From contig CACAYQ010000008.1 of NCBI GenBank assembly GCA_902536695.1, positions 1 to 41,610 on the forward strand: DNA of 41,610 nucleotides, read 5' to 3'. Position 1 is the first letter of the stretch, and each line of letters starts with the position of its first letter. Shown here piece by piece: positions 15,521 through 24,690 of the stretch. The stretch comes from an uncultured Bacteroidota bacterium. GTDB taxonomy: Bacteria > Bacteroidota > Bacteroidia > Flavobacteriales_D > Parvicellaceae. A model generated the notes under the pieces. The model saw only the letters and a list, made by a program, of their open reading frames with translations. It was not told the origin of the DNA and did no database searches. A program made the position numbers and the translations under genes.

Positions 15521-18500
15521 TATCAGAAAGTATATTTTTAAAAAACTTATTGCAGTTTTTTTAAATGGATTTCTTTTTGCTTCTGCATTTTCTCAAAATG
15601 ATGGTCCAGCAGGAGTTTCAAATAGTTCATCACTACAAGTTTGGCTTGATGCAGCCAATATAACGCTAAATGATACGGATCCAATACCTCAATGGGGTGA
15701 CTCCTCTGGAAATAATAACCATTTTACTCAACCCAGTGCATCATTTCAACCCGAACTTAGAACGAGTTCAATTATAAATGGTTCACCTGGAGTACGATTT
15801 GTTAACGATTTTATGTATTCTCCTTCAATATCTAATCTTGAAACTAATAATTTATCTTGGGTAATTGTTTATAAAACAACATATCAATATTTTCAAGTTT
15901 TGATGAGATCTAGTTATGATTTCGGGGCTTCAGATGAAGCTGGGTCAAATACATTTTGGGGTTCGTATACAAACACATCTTCAATTAATTTAACTTCTTC
16001 AATTCGTAATTCAGATAATACATTCCAATCCATAAATACCAATGTAGGTACAAATACTAATATTTCCACTACCATTGTCAAAAACGCTACAAGTTTCAGT
16101 TTATATAATAATGGATCTCTAATATCAAGTATTGCTGGTAATAATGCAACACCTAGCAACCACAAATGGGTTACACTAGGGTCTAATTCAAATACTATTG
16201 CAAATAGTTACTATCCTTTCATTGGATACATCTCAGAAGTTCAAATTTATAATGAATCACTAAATGATGCTAAGCGTATTATTCTTGATAATTATTTAAG
16301 CGCCAAATACAATGTTTCTATTGGGCTGACAGATAAGTTTTCTTACGATTTAACTCATGGAAATGAACTTGCCGGAATTGGTAGGGAAGATGCAAGTAAT
16401 GAACATTTAGATGCAAAGGGTGAAAGTATTTACAGAATTGTGGCAACAAGTTTAGATAATGGAGATTACTTATTGTGGGGCCATGATGGTGCTCCTCTTA
16501 CTCCCACATCTACAGGTGTACCTACTTCATTTAATGCACTTGGAAGAATTCTCCAAAGAGTGTGGAGATTTGAAGAGACTGGCGAGACAGGAGACCTAAC
16601 TTTTCAAATTGATGTAACTGAATATGGATTTGGGTCTTTAGACTATTATAAGTTATTAATTGATGATGATGGTGATTTTACATCTGGCGCAACTGTAATA
16701 GATGGTACAAATACCACCGGTAATGAAATTGAATTTACTGTTCCTTCATCTAGTCTTAGTAACGGAAATTTTGTTACGATTGGACATATGACAACTGAAA
16801 TAATATCCGTTAGCTCAACTGCTTGGGATAATAATTCAACTTGGAATTGCTCATGTGTTCCCACGTCAGCAAATGATGTAACAGTTGATCATGCAGTAAC
16901 TCTATCAACTCCTTCAGTAGCTAAATCTTTAACGATTTCAAGCGCAGGTTCACTTGCCCTATCAAATGTGATTGATGTTGATTCTAACATAACTAATCAA
17001 GGGACAATAACATCTTCAGGTTCAAGAATTTTTATAGGAGGAAGCTGGGATAACTCAAGTGGTTCTTACACTTACTCCGCTGGTGACTCAGTTACATTTG
17101 ATGGTTCTACTCCTTCCACAATTACTGGTGACACGGATTGGAGTATTTTAACGTTGGATAATATTTCAGGAGTAAGTGTGTCTTCGGGTACTCAAAATAT
17201 CTTTCAAAGATTAAATATTAAATCCGGGACTCTAACAACAAATAACAATATTGTACTTGTTTCAAATGCGTCAGGTACAGCTATGTTAGATAATATTGAA
17301 AGTGGGTCAATATCTGGTTCGATGACTGTTCAAAGATATTTAAATTTAGGACCACAAGGGTGGAGAGATATTACCTCACCAGTTCAAGGTTCAACGATTT
17401 TAGATTGGCAAAACAGTGGAATAATTTTCTCAGGATTCAATGGTTCCACATTCCCGTCTTTTGGGGCGGTTAATGCTTATACTTACGACGAGACACAGGT
17501 AGGGTCGATCAATCTAGGCTGGACAGCAGTGAATGACGTTACTAATCCTACTGGTCCAACTAGTGCACATCGAGTTTTTATGGATTCCAATGTGACTTAC
17601 ACGCTTTCAGTCACAGGTGTACCTTACTCTGGAAATACTGTTTTAAATCTAGATTTAACAGGTGTTTCTAATAATGATAATGGATGGAATTTTGTGGGAA
17701 ATCCTTACCCTTGTACAGTCAATTGGAGTAAAATTTCTAAAAATAATGTTGAAAATAAGTATTGGGTTTGGAACGCGACTGTAGGTAATTATGGTACTTG
17801 GAATGGTGCAACAGGAACACATGATGTAAGTGATTTAATTCCTAGCTCACAGGGTTTTTGGGTTCATGCAACATCTTCTGCCCCATCATTAACATTTAAC
17901 GAAGACGATAAGTCATCAACAGATAAAGCATTTATCAAAAGCGGTGCGATAAATTCTAACCTGAGAATTAGATTAACAAATGATATGAATTTATTTGCTG
18001 ATGAGGTTGTGCTTGCATTTGATAGTAATTCAAGTATTCAATACGACGTTGGGTTAGATGTAATAAAAAAATTTACTGAAAATTTAGACTACGCCCCATC
18101 TTTATTTTTTATGACGGATGATAGTGTAAACCTATCTATATCCTATCTAAATGAAGATTTTAATAATGAAATATATATTAGTGCAGTTCCAGGAATCTTA
18201 GCTCAAGGCAATTACAGTTTAAATTTTGATATTTCTGAAACTTTTTATGAATCTGGTTGTCTTTTTTTAACGGATTTGTATAACGATAGCCTTATTGATT
18301 TAAGATTAAATAATAATTATAATTTTAATTCTGCTGATACAACTTTAGAAAATAGATTTAGATTAGAGTTCATTAAAAATTTTCAAGCTTCCTCAACACC
18401 ACCTAGCTGTTATCAATCTGATGATGGAAGTGTAACGCTAAGTGGTGATTCTCTTGCTGGTAAAATTTTTAGTTTGTCAGATTTCAATGGAAACATATTG

Positions 18501-19160
18501 TCATCAAAAACTGCCATCACAAATCAATTAACTTTTGATAGTCTTTACAGTGGAAATTATATTGTTTCTTCCAATTTTAGTTCAAATTGTAGCATTGATA
18601 CTGACTCCATAATTATCGCAGAATCTCACATATTAATTCCTGGTTTCAATATTTCTTCAGATTCTGTTATTATTGGTAATAGCCCAATAACGCTAGGATT
18701 TAATAATAGTTCTGTAGGTGCTAATTCGTTTGTATGGGATTTTGGAAATGGGCATAGCTCTGCAGATGAAAACCCAACTTCTACATACTTCAGTACTGGA
18801 AATTATGAAATCAAACTGACTGCTATTGACACCAATTATAATCATTGTATTTATGAAGAAAACAAAACACTAATTATTTCTGATTCCGTAGTCGTTTCAA
18901 TAGAAGAATCAGATTTTTTAACTGATGTTCAAGTATCTTTTGAAGTAAATAATTTAATTATAAAAACTGATTATGACGATGACTTAACTTTTACTTTATA
19001 TAACCTTTTAGGGCAGACAATTTTCAGAGAAAGGTTTAATGGTAAAAGAAATGTTTATTTAATAAATACTGGAGGTTATTTTATGAGAAATCAAATTTAT
19101 ATTTTTAATATTTCCAATGATACAAATGAGTCAAAATCTATAAAAATTATTAAATATTGA
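15504..19160 (+). CDS. Large secreted multidomain protein with T9SS C-terminal sorting domain
   Basis: The protein has about 1,218 residues. A signal peptide (KKLIAVFLNGFLFASAFSQ) precedes a LamG/concanavalin-like region (to about 272). A domain with AGIGREDASNEHLDAKG (about 275-425) follows, of a type common in T9SS proteins. Next come a beta-rich Ser/Thr region (about 430-595), a stretch with GWNFVGNPYPCTVNW (about 610-800), a PKD-like domain with FVWDFGNGHSS (about 1040-1125), and a C-terminal domain with LTFTLYNLLGQTIF that fits type IX secretion sorting. The frame is open from 15393, but ATGs at 15486, 15492, 15504 and 15510 are nearer the signal peptide; I chose 15504. Either way it overlaps wzc. 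It is probably exported to the cell surface; its role there is unknown. Confidence 0.82.
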   Translation: MTMYNNIRKYIFKKLIAVFLNGFLFASAFSQNDGPAGVSNSSSLQVWLDAANITLNDTDPIPQWGDSSGNNNHFTQPSASFQPELRTSSIINGSPGVRFVNDFMYSPSISNLETNNLSWVIVYKTTYQYFQVLMRSSYDFGASDEAGSNTFWGSYTNTSSINLTSSIRNSDNTFQSINTNVGTNTNISTTIVKNATSFSLYNNGSLISSIAGNNATPSNHKWVTLGSNSNTIANSYYPFIGYISEVQIYNESLNDAKRIILDNYLSAKYNVSIGLTDKFSYDLTHGNELAGIGREDASNEHLDAKGESIYRIVATSLDNGDYLLWGHDGAPLTPTSTGVPTSFNALGRILQRVWRFEETGETGDLTFQIDVTEYGFGSLDYYKLLIDDDGDFTSGATVIDGTNTTGNEIEFTVPSSSLSNGNFVTIGHMTTEIISVSSTAWDNNSTWNCSCVPTSANDVTVDHAVTLSTPSVAKSLTISSAGSLALSNVIDVDSNITNQGTITSSGSRIFIGGSWDNSSGSYTYSAGDSVTFDGSTPSTITGDTDWSILTLDNISGVSVSSGTQNIFQRLNIKSGTLTTNNNIVLVSNASGTAMLDNIESGSISGSMTVQRYLNLGPQGWRDITSPVQGSTILDWQNSGIIFSGFNGSTFPSFGAVNAYTYDETQVGSINLGWTAVNDVTNPTGPTSAHRVFMDSNVTYTLSVTGVPYSGNTVLNLDLTGVSNNDNGWNFVGNPYPCTVNWSKISKNNVENKYWVWNATVGNYGTWNGATGTHDVSDLIPSSQGFWVHATSSAPSLTFNEDDKSSTDKAFIKSGAINSNLRIRLTNDMNLFADEVVLAFDSNSSIQYDVGLDVIKKFTENLDYAPSLFFMTDDSVNLSISYLNEDFNNEIYISAVPGILAQGNYSLNFDISETFYESGCLFLTDLYNDSLIDLRLNNNYNFNSADTTLENRFRLEFIKNFQASSTPPSCYQSDDGSVTLSGDSLAGKIFSLSDFNGNILSSKTAITNQLTFDSLYSGNYIVSSNFSSNCSIDTDSIIIAESHILIPGFNISSDSVIIGNSPITLGFNNSSVGANSFVWDFGNGHSSADENPTSTYFSTGNYEIKLTAIDTNYNHCIYEENKTLIISDSVVVSIEESDFLTDVQVSFEVNNLIIKTDYDDDLTFTLYNLLGQTIFRERFNGKRNVYLINTGGYFMRNQIYIFNISNDTNESKSIKIIKY

Positions 19161-19201
19161 CTACTATTTAATTCATAGTTTTATTTAAATAGCTTTAATT
19201 T

Positions 19202-20194
19202 ATGGCAAAAGATAAAATTTTTGTAACTGGTTCAGATGGTTTTATTGGTAGTCATCTTGTTGAAGAATTAATAATTCAAGGCTTTAGGGTAAAAACTTTA
19301 TGTCAATATAATTCATTTAATTCATGGGGGTGGTTAGATTCTTTTTCTGAAGATCAATTAAATAAAATAGAAATTGTCAGTGGAGATATTCGTGACTTTA
19401 ATGGAATAAAGAGTTTAATGCAAGGTTGCGATTCAGTTATGCATTTAGCTGCTTTAATAGCAATACCTTATTCATACAGCTCACCTGAGAGTTACATTGA
19501 TACCAATGTTAAAGGAACTTTAAATGTGGTTCAAGCTGCAAGAGATTTAAATTTGAAAAGAGTTCTTATTACATCCACATCTGAAGTATATGGAACAGCT
19601 CAATATGTTCCAATTGATGAAAAGCATCCTAAGCAACCACAGTCTCCTTATTCAGCATCTAAAATAGGAGCAGATAGCATTGCCGAATCTTTTTATAATT
19701 CTTTTGATTTGCCAGTAACAATTGTAAGACCTTTTAATACTTATGGGCCAAGACAATCAGCAAGGGCTATAATTCCTACTATTATTACTCAATTATTAAA
19801 CGGTGCTAAAAAAATCAAATTAGGAGATTTAACTCCAACAAGAGATTTGCTTTTTGTAAAAGATACGGTCAGAGGTTTTATAGATATTTATAATTGCAAT
19901 GAATTAATAGGTCATGAATGTAATATTGCAACAAATTCTGAAGTATCTATGCAAAAAATTGCAGATACTCTCATTAAATTAATAAATAAAGATGCTGAAG
20001 TTACTTCCGATTTAGATAGAATTCGCCCTGAAAAATCCGAAGTTTTCAGGTTAATTGGTGATAATGCTAAAATTTTAAATTACACTAAATGGAGGGTTGA
20101 GCATAGCTTGGAAGAAGGCCTTAAAAAAACTGTTGATTGGTTTTCAGATTCAACTAATTTAAAACATTACAAATTTAGTATTTACAATGTATAA
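19202..20194 (+). CDS. legB: LegB-type NAD-dependent nucleotide-sugar 4,6-dehydratase
   Basis: This 330-residue extended short-chain dehydrogenase has the NAD-binding TGSDGFIGSH at the N-terminus, the catalytic Ser/Thr in TSTSEVYG, the YSASK Tyr-Lys pair, and a conserved RPFNTYGPRQSARAIIP. This set is typical of LegB, which turns UDP- or GDP-GlcNAc into the 4-keto-6-deoxy sugar that starts legionaminic-acid-type synthesis. The next gene, a LegC-type aminotransferase, overlaps its stop by 8 bp and acts on its product. A gap of 41 bp separates it from the T9SS-type gene. Whether it uses a UDP- or GDP-sugar is not visible; the PtmE-like gene downstream hints at GDP. Confidence 0.9.
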   Translation: MAKDKIFVTGSDGFIGSHLVEELIIQGFRVKTLCQYNSFNSWGWLDSFSEDQLNKIEIVSGDIRDFNGIKSLMQGCDSVMHLAALIAIPYSYSSPESYIDTNVKGTLNVVQAARDLNLKRVLITSTSEVYGTAQYVPIDEKHPKQPQSPYSASKIGADSIAESFYNSFDLPVTIVRPFNTYGPRQSARAIIPTIITQLLNGAKKIKLGDLTPTRDLLFVKDTVRGFIDIYNCNELIGHECNIATNSEVSMQKIADTLIKLINKDAEVTSDLDRIRPEKSEVFRLIGDNAKILNYTKWRVEHSLEEGLKKTVDWFSDSTNLKHYKFSIYNV

Positions 20195-21329
20195 TGAGCT
20201 TTCTAAATTTATAAGAAAACATTTTAATCAAGAACAAGGTTTAATACCTATTCACCGTCCATTGTTTAATGGAAATGAAAAAAAATACATAATAGATGCT
20301 ATAGATTCAACTTATGTTTCTTCTGTAGGTTCATATGTTAATCAATTAGAGGAAAAAATTTGTACATACACGGACTCTAAATATGCTGTTGCGGTTGTTA
20401 ACGGGACAAATGCTCTTCATCTTTCTTTAATAGTTGCAGGTGTCAGGGAAGGAGATGAGGTGATTACTCAACCTTTAACTTTTGTTGCTACTGCAAATGC
20501 TATTTCTTATTGTAGAGCAATTCCCCACTTTGTAGATGTGGATAAAGATACATTAGGTTTATCACCAACTATATTGAAAGACTACTTAAAAGAAACTGCT
20601 CAAATTAAGGATGGTTTTTGTTACAATAAAAAAACTGGAAACAGAATCTCAGCTTGTGTTCCGATGCATACTTTTGGCTTGGCATTATATATTGATGAAG
20701 TAGTTGAAATATGTAATGAATACAACATTAAAGTTATTGAAGATGCAGCTGAATCTTTAGGTACACTTTATAAAAACAAGCATACAGGCACTTTTGGGTT
20801 AATGGGGGTTTTTAGTTTTAATGGTAATAAAATAATTACATCTGGAGGAGGAGGGGTTATAGTTACAAATGATAAAAACTTAGCTCAGCAAGCAAAGCAC
20901 TTGAGTACTCAGGCAAAAATTGATCACAAATGGGAATATTCGCACGACTTGCTTGGATATAATTACAGAATGCCAAATATTAATGCTGCATTATTATGTG
21001 CACAGATGGAAAATCTGGAGGTTTTCATTGAAAATAAACGAAATCTTTCAGATTTATATTTTGATTTTTTTTCTGATTTTGATAATGTGATTTTAGTTAG
21101 AGAAATAAAGGAGTCAAGATCAAATTATTGGTTGAATAGCTTATTATTGGAAGATTTGGATGAAAGAAATAATTATTTAAAATATTTAAACGATCAAAAT
21201 ATTATGTCTCGACCAGTATGGAGTCTAATTAATAATTTAGATATGTACAAACAATGTCCTAAAAGTGATTTAAGTAATTCGATGTGGTTAGAGAAAAGGC
21301 TTATAAATATTCCAAGTAGCGTATGTTAA
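20187..21329 (+). CDS. legC: LegC-type PLP-dependent nucleotide-sugar aminotransferase
   Basis: This is a 380-residue DegT/DnrJ/EryC1-family aminotransferase. Visible marks are the N-terminal PIHRPLFNGNEKKYI, NGTNALHLSL for PLP phosphate binding, IEDAAESLG with the Asp that contacts the PLP ring nitrogen, and FNGNKIITSGGGG with the PLP lysine. It should install the amino group at C4 of the LegB product. The gene order legB-legC with an 8-bp overlap, then a NeuD-type acetyltransferase at a 7-bp overlap, supports that step. The length is usual for LegC. Confidence 0.9.
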   Translation: MYNELSKFIRKHFNQEQGLIPIHRPLFNGNEKKYIIDAIDSTYVSSVGSYVNQLEEKICTYTDSKYAVAVVNGTNALHLSLIVAGVREGDEVITQPLTFVATANAISYCRAIPHFVDVDKDTLGLSPTILKDYLKETAQIKDGFCYNKKTGNRISACVPMHTFGLALYIDEVVEICNEYNIKVIEDAAESLGTLYKNKHTGTFGLMGVFSFNGNKIITSGGGGVIVTNDKNLAQQAKHLSTQAKIDHKWEYSHDLLGYNYRMPNINAALLCAQMENLEVFIENKRNLSDLYFDFFSDFDNVILVREIKESRSNYWLNSLLLEDLDERNNYLKYLNDQNIMSRPVWSLINNLDMYKQCPKSDLSNSMWLEKRLINIPSSVC

Positions 21330-21964
21330 ATAAAAGAGATAAGATTTGTATTGTTGGAACAGGAGGTTTTGCAAGAGAAGTATTTCAAATTATTAAAGAA
21401 AATTTAAAAAAGCTAAACATCAACCCATTTGAAGTTTGTTTTTTTTTAGTTAGAGATGATGAATTTACTAACAAGGAAGTGTATGGCGTGAAGACACTTC
21501 CTGAATCAGAATTTAATGAAGATATACATGAGTTAGTTCTTGCAGTTGGCGATCCAGTTTTGAAAAAAGCACTTTACGAAAAATTTGCTAGATCTGTTGT
21601 TTATCCAAATATTATTAGTCAGCATGCTTTACTTTCTGATTATGTTTCATTAGGTTTTGGTGTTATTATTTGTCAAGGTGTAGTAATTACATGTGATATT
21701 GAAATAGGAAATCATGCTCATATAAATTTAAATTCAACTATAGGTCATGATTGTAATATTGGTGATTTTTTCACTTGTTCTCCTGGTGTAAATATAAGTG
21801 GAAATTGTACCATTTCAGATCAAGTTTACATAGGTAGTTCAGCAGTTATTAAGCAAAATATAAAAATATGTAATAACACTATCATAGGCATGGGAAGTGT
21901 TGTTGTTAAAGACATCAATCATAGTGGGACATATGTTGGAAATCCATTAAGAAAATTAAAGTGA
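21323..21964 (+). CDS. NeuD-type sugar O-/N-acetyltransferase (left-handed beta helix)
   Basis: The protein has 213 residues. An N-terminal nucleotide-binding-like PglD_N segment (CIVGTGGFAREVFQII) is followed by hexapeptide repeats forming a left-handed beta helix, with the catalytic His in STIGHDCNIGDF. In nonulosonic-acid pathways members either N-acetylate the 4-amino sugar (LegH/PglD role) or O-acetylate the final sugar (NeuD role). Its place right after legC favours N-acetylation, which is an inference from context. It overlaps legC by 7 bp and the following GT2 gene by 4 bp. Confidence 0.85.
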   Translation: MLNKRDKICIVGTGGFAREVFQIIKENLKKLNINPFEVCFFLVRDDEFTNKEVYGVKTLPESEFNEDIHELVLAVGDPVLKKALYEKFARSVVYPNIISQHALLSDYVSLGFGVIICQGVVITCDIEIGNHAHINLNSTIGHDCNIGDFFTCSPGVNISGNCTISDQVYIGSSAVIKQNIKICNNTIIGMGSVVVKDINHSGTYVGNPLRKLK

Positions 21965-22854
21965 AAAAGGTATGTTTTGTAAGTGTTGTTCATCAAAATA
22001 ATGAGGATTTTTTAGTTGATTTTTTTAATTCTTTAAGGGCACAGTCTTTTAAATATTTTGAAGTAATTTTATTTAATGATGGCTGTGATAATAATAACCT
22101 AATTAAACTTAGTAAAGGTTTAAATATTACAATTTTTGATGTAAAAGGATCCCCTAATGAGATTAGAAATGAAATGATTTTATTTCTAATAGAATCTGAT
22201 TTTGAATATTGTGTTTTTGGAGATGCTGATGATTTTTTTGAAAAAAACAGGATAGAAGAAAATATTAATTTTTTAAGTAATTACGACATTGTAGTAAATG
22301 ATGTTCATTTAGTAAATAGCGAAGGAGAGTTAATAAAGAAGAATTATTTTTCAAATAGGTTGTATAATCGATCAATAATTGACTTTGATTTTATTCTTGA
22401 CAAAAATATTTTTGGATTAGGTAATACAGCTATAAGAACTAATGTTTTGTGTGAAAGTTTATTGGTTTCATCATCCATAGTAGCTGTTGATTGGTATGTT
22501 TTTTCAAAAATTCTATATGTAACTAAACCCAGAGCCATTTTTATTAATACTAGTTCCATTTTTTACAGACAATATTATGGGAATATGATAGGACTTAGTA
22601 AATTGAGTTTAGAAAAAGTCAGATTTGTAGTCAATGTCAAAATAGAACATTATAAATATTTGTCTCCTTTAGATAACGTTTTTAAAAACAAACTAAATAA
22701 GTATTCAAGATTAAATTCTTTTTTAGAAAACAATGAAAATGCGCGAGTTTATCTTGATAAAACAAAAAACACAGATAAAAAATGTTTTTTTTGGTGGGAA
22801 GAAGCTATTTTAATAGAAGAATTCAACTATGAAAGTACAAATAACTTCAAATAA
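21961..22854 (+). CDS. Family 2 (GT-A) glycosyltransferase
   Basis: This 297-residue protein starts with GTG inside the stop region of the acetyltransferase gene (4-bp overlap). The N-terminal fold KKVCFVSVVHQNNEDFL and the later VILFNDGCDNN fit a GT2 nucleotide-sugar-binding domain, and FGDADDFFEKN supplies the D-x-D metal motif. The C-terminal part is poorly conserved. It sits inside the nonulosonate genes, between the acetyltransferase and the NeuB-type synthase, and its 3' end overlaps the synthase by 26 bp. Donor and acceptor cannot be predicted. The product is probably a cytoplasmic enzyme acting at the inner membrane on the lipid-linked repeat unit. Confidence 0.8.
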   Translation: MKKVCFVSVVHQNNEDFLVDFFNSLRAQSFKYFEVILFNDGCDNNNLIKLSKGLNITIFDVKGSPNEIRNEMILFLIESDFEYCVFGDADDFFEKNRIEENINFLSNYDIVVNDVHLVNSEGELIKKNYFSNRLYNRSIIDFDFILDKNIFGLGNTAIRTNVLCESLLVSSSIVAVDWYVFSKILYVTKPRAIFINTSSIFYRQYYGNMIGLSKLSLEKVRFVVNVKIEHYKYLSPLDNVFKNKLNKYSRLNSFLENNENARVYLDKTKNTDKKCFFWWEEAILIEEFNYESTNNFK

Positions 22855-23884
22855 AGAAATTTTCAACTTTTGCTCTCCTTATATTATTGCTGAAATTGGG
22901 GCTAATCATAATGGCGATATGGATTTAGCTAAGTCTATGATTGATGCTGCATATGATTCAGGTTGTAATGCTGTTAAATTCCAATCATGGACACCTGAAT
23001 CACTAATTTGCGAACAAGAATATAATAATAATCAAGTTTATAATGATTCCCCTAAAAAACATTTTGGATCATTAAGAGAAATGGTTAATAAATATTATTT
23101 AAGAGATGATCAGCACTTTGAATTAAAAATATATTGTGATTCAATTGGGATTGATTTTTTGTCAACTCCGTTTTCAAATGAAGAGGCAGATTTGTTACAT
23201 AAAGTTGGCATTCCTTTTTATAAAGTTGCTTCAATGGATATTAACAATTATAGGCTATTAAAATATTTAGCAAAATTTCAAAAACCTATTGTTTTATCCA
23301 CAGGTATGTCTACAATTTCTGAAATTGATAAAGCCATTAAAATTATTGAATCTGAAAATAATTACAATATTGTTTTATTGCATTGCATTTCAATATATCC
23401 TCCTAAATATGAAGATATTCATTTAAATAACATTAACATGTTATATGAGACATTTGGATATCCAGTAGGTTTTTCAGATCATAGTATTGGCTTTTCTATA
23501 CCTCTAGCGGCTATTGCAAAAGGGGCTTGTATAATTGAAAAGCACTTCACAATTGATAAAAACCTACCAGGATGGGATCATGAAATTTCTGCTGATCCAA
23601 ATGAAATGAAAATAATTTGTCGTGAAGGAAGAAATATATCATCCTCCTTAGGTGGGAAAATAAGAATTGTATCTAAGGAAGAAGAATTAAAAAAAATAAA
23701 ATTTAGAAGAAGTGCTGTAGCCTCAAGAGATTTAAAAAAAGGAGAAATAATTCATGAAAATGATGTTTTATTTAAGAGACCAGGGAGTGGGATTGGTCCA
23801 GAATTAGAAGGATTACTTATAGGAAGAAAATTAAGCGAAGATCTTAAAAAAGACGAATTATTTTCTTTAGATAATCTTGAATAG
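22829..23884 (+). CDS. neuB: Nonulosonic-acid (legionaminic/sialic-type) synthase, NeuB family with SAF domain
   Basis: This 351-residue enzyme condenses a 6-carbon amino sugar with phosphoenolpyruvate to give a nonulosonic acid. The NeuB barrel keeps all key marks: Glu22 in AEIGANHNGD, Lys50 in VKFQ, STPF at 112-115, STGMS, and the metal histidines His218 in SDHS and His239 in EKHFT. The C-terminal SAF/antifreeze-like domain (FRRSAVASRDLKKGE onward, from about 292) supplies the Arg that contacts the substrate. In this context it probably acts as LegI on a 2,4-diacetamido sugar. It starts within the GT2 gene (26-bp overlap) and is followed closely by the cytidylyltransferase gene. Confidence 0.92.
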   Translation: MKVQITSNKEIFNFCSPYIIAEIGANHNGDMDLAKSMIDAAYDSGCNAVKFQSWTPESLICEQEYNNNQVYNDSPKKHFGSLREMVNKYYLRDDQHFELKIYCDSIGIDFLSTPFSNEEADLLHKVGIPFYKVASMDINNYRLLKYLAKFQKPIVLSTGMSTISEIDKAIKIIESENNYNIVLLHCISIYPPKYEDIHLNNINMLYETFGYPVGFSDHSIGFSIPLAAIAKGACIIEKHFTIDKNLPGWDHEISADPNEMKIICREGRNISSSLGGKIRIVSKEEELKKIKFRRSAVASRDLKKGEIIHENDVLFKRPGSGIGPELEGLLIGRKLSEDLKKDELFSLDNLE

Positions 23885-23885
23885 A

Positions 23886-24689
23886 ATGTCGAAAGTAGTT
23901 GCATGTGTTATAGCAAGAACAGTTTCTAAGCGATTACCAAAAAAGGTTTTAAAAAAAGTGTGTAACGAATATACTATGATTGATTTCATAATTCAAAGAC
24001 TGAAGAATTGTAAGAAAATTGATGAAATAGTCTTATGTACTTCGTATGATAGTTCTGATGATGAATTAGAATTATCAGCACTTAAAAATGATGTTTCTAT
24101 TTACAGAGGTTCAAAATCAAAAATTATTGAAAGAATGATTAAAGTGGGTAAGAATAATAACGCTGATTACTTAATTAGAGTAACTGGTGATAATGTATTT
24201 ACTTCTTATGAGTATATAGATGCTCAATTAGATATTATCGAGAATAATCATTTGGATTATGTAAGGTTGCATAATGTTCCTATAGGCACTTCTGCTGAAA
24301 TTATTAGCTATGAAGCCTTATTAGATTGTTATAAAAATATGGATCCATCAATTAGTGAATATTTGATGTTATATATGTTTAATCCAGAAAGATACAAATG
24401 TGGTCTTGTTATTCCATTTGCTAAGGATTATTCTAATTATACATTAACAGTTGATACTAAGGATGATTATAATAGAACTCTAGAGATTTTAGATAAATTT
24501 ATTGATCAAGATAAAGTTAATATCGAATTAAAAGAAATTATAAATATTTCTAAAAAAAATAAAATAAGTGATTTAATTTATGATTTAAAAGGTGAGGTTA
24601 AATATCCATATGGTAAAGTGATTTCATTTAAAGAATACAAATTAGATATGAAAAACAGAATTGATAATTCTTTAAAATTTCACCTTTAA
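23886..24689 (+). CDS. SpsF/NeuA-like cytidylyltransferase
   Basis: This is a 267-residue nucleotidyltransferase. The N-terminal VVACVIARTVSKRLPKKVL corresponds to the CTP-binding R-x-x-S-x-R-x-P-x-K motif of the SpsF/NeuA superfamily, and RVTGDNVF carries the catalytic Asp after the first beta sheet. By position between two NeuB-like genes it is the best candidate to activate the nonulosonic acid as its CMP-sugar. It resembles SpsF-type proteins more than classical NeuA. I chose the ATG at 23886, one base after the neuB stop; a TTG at 23877 in frame is less likely. It ends one base before the second NeuB-like gene. Confidence 0.8.
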   Translation: MSKVVACVIARTVSKRLPKKVLKKVCNEYTMIDFIIQRLKNCKKIDEIVLCTSYDSSDDELELSALKNDVSIYRGSKSKIIERMIKVGKNNNADYLIRVTGDNVFTSYEYIDAQLDIIENNHLDYVRLHNVPIGTSAEIISYEALLDCYKNMDPSISEYLMLYMFNPERYKCGLVIPFAKDYSNYTLTVDTKDDYNRTLEILDKFIDQDKVNIELKEIINISKKNKISDLIYDLKGEVKYPYGKVISFKEYKLDMKNRIDNSLKFHL

Positions 24690-24690
24690 G

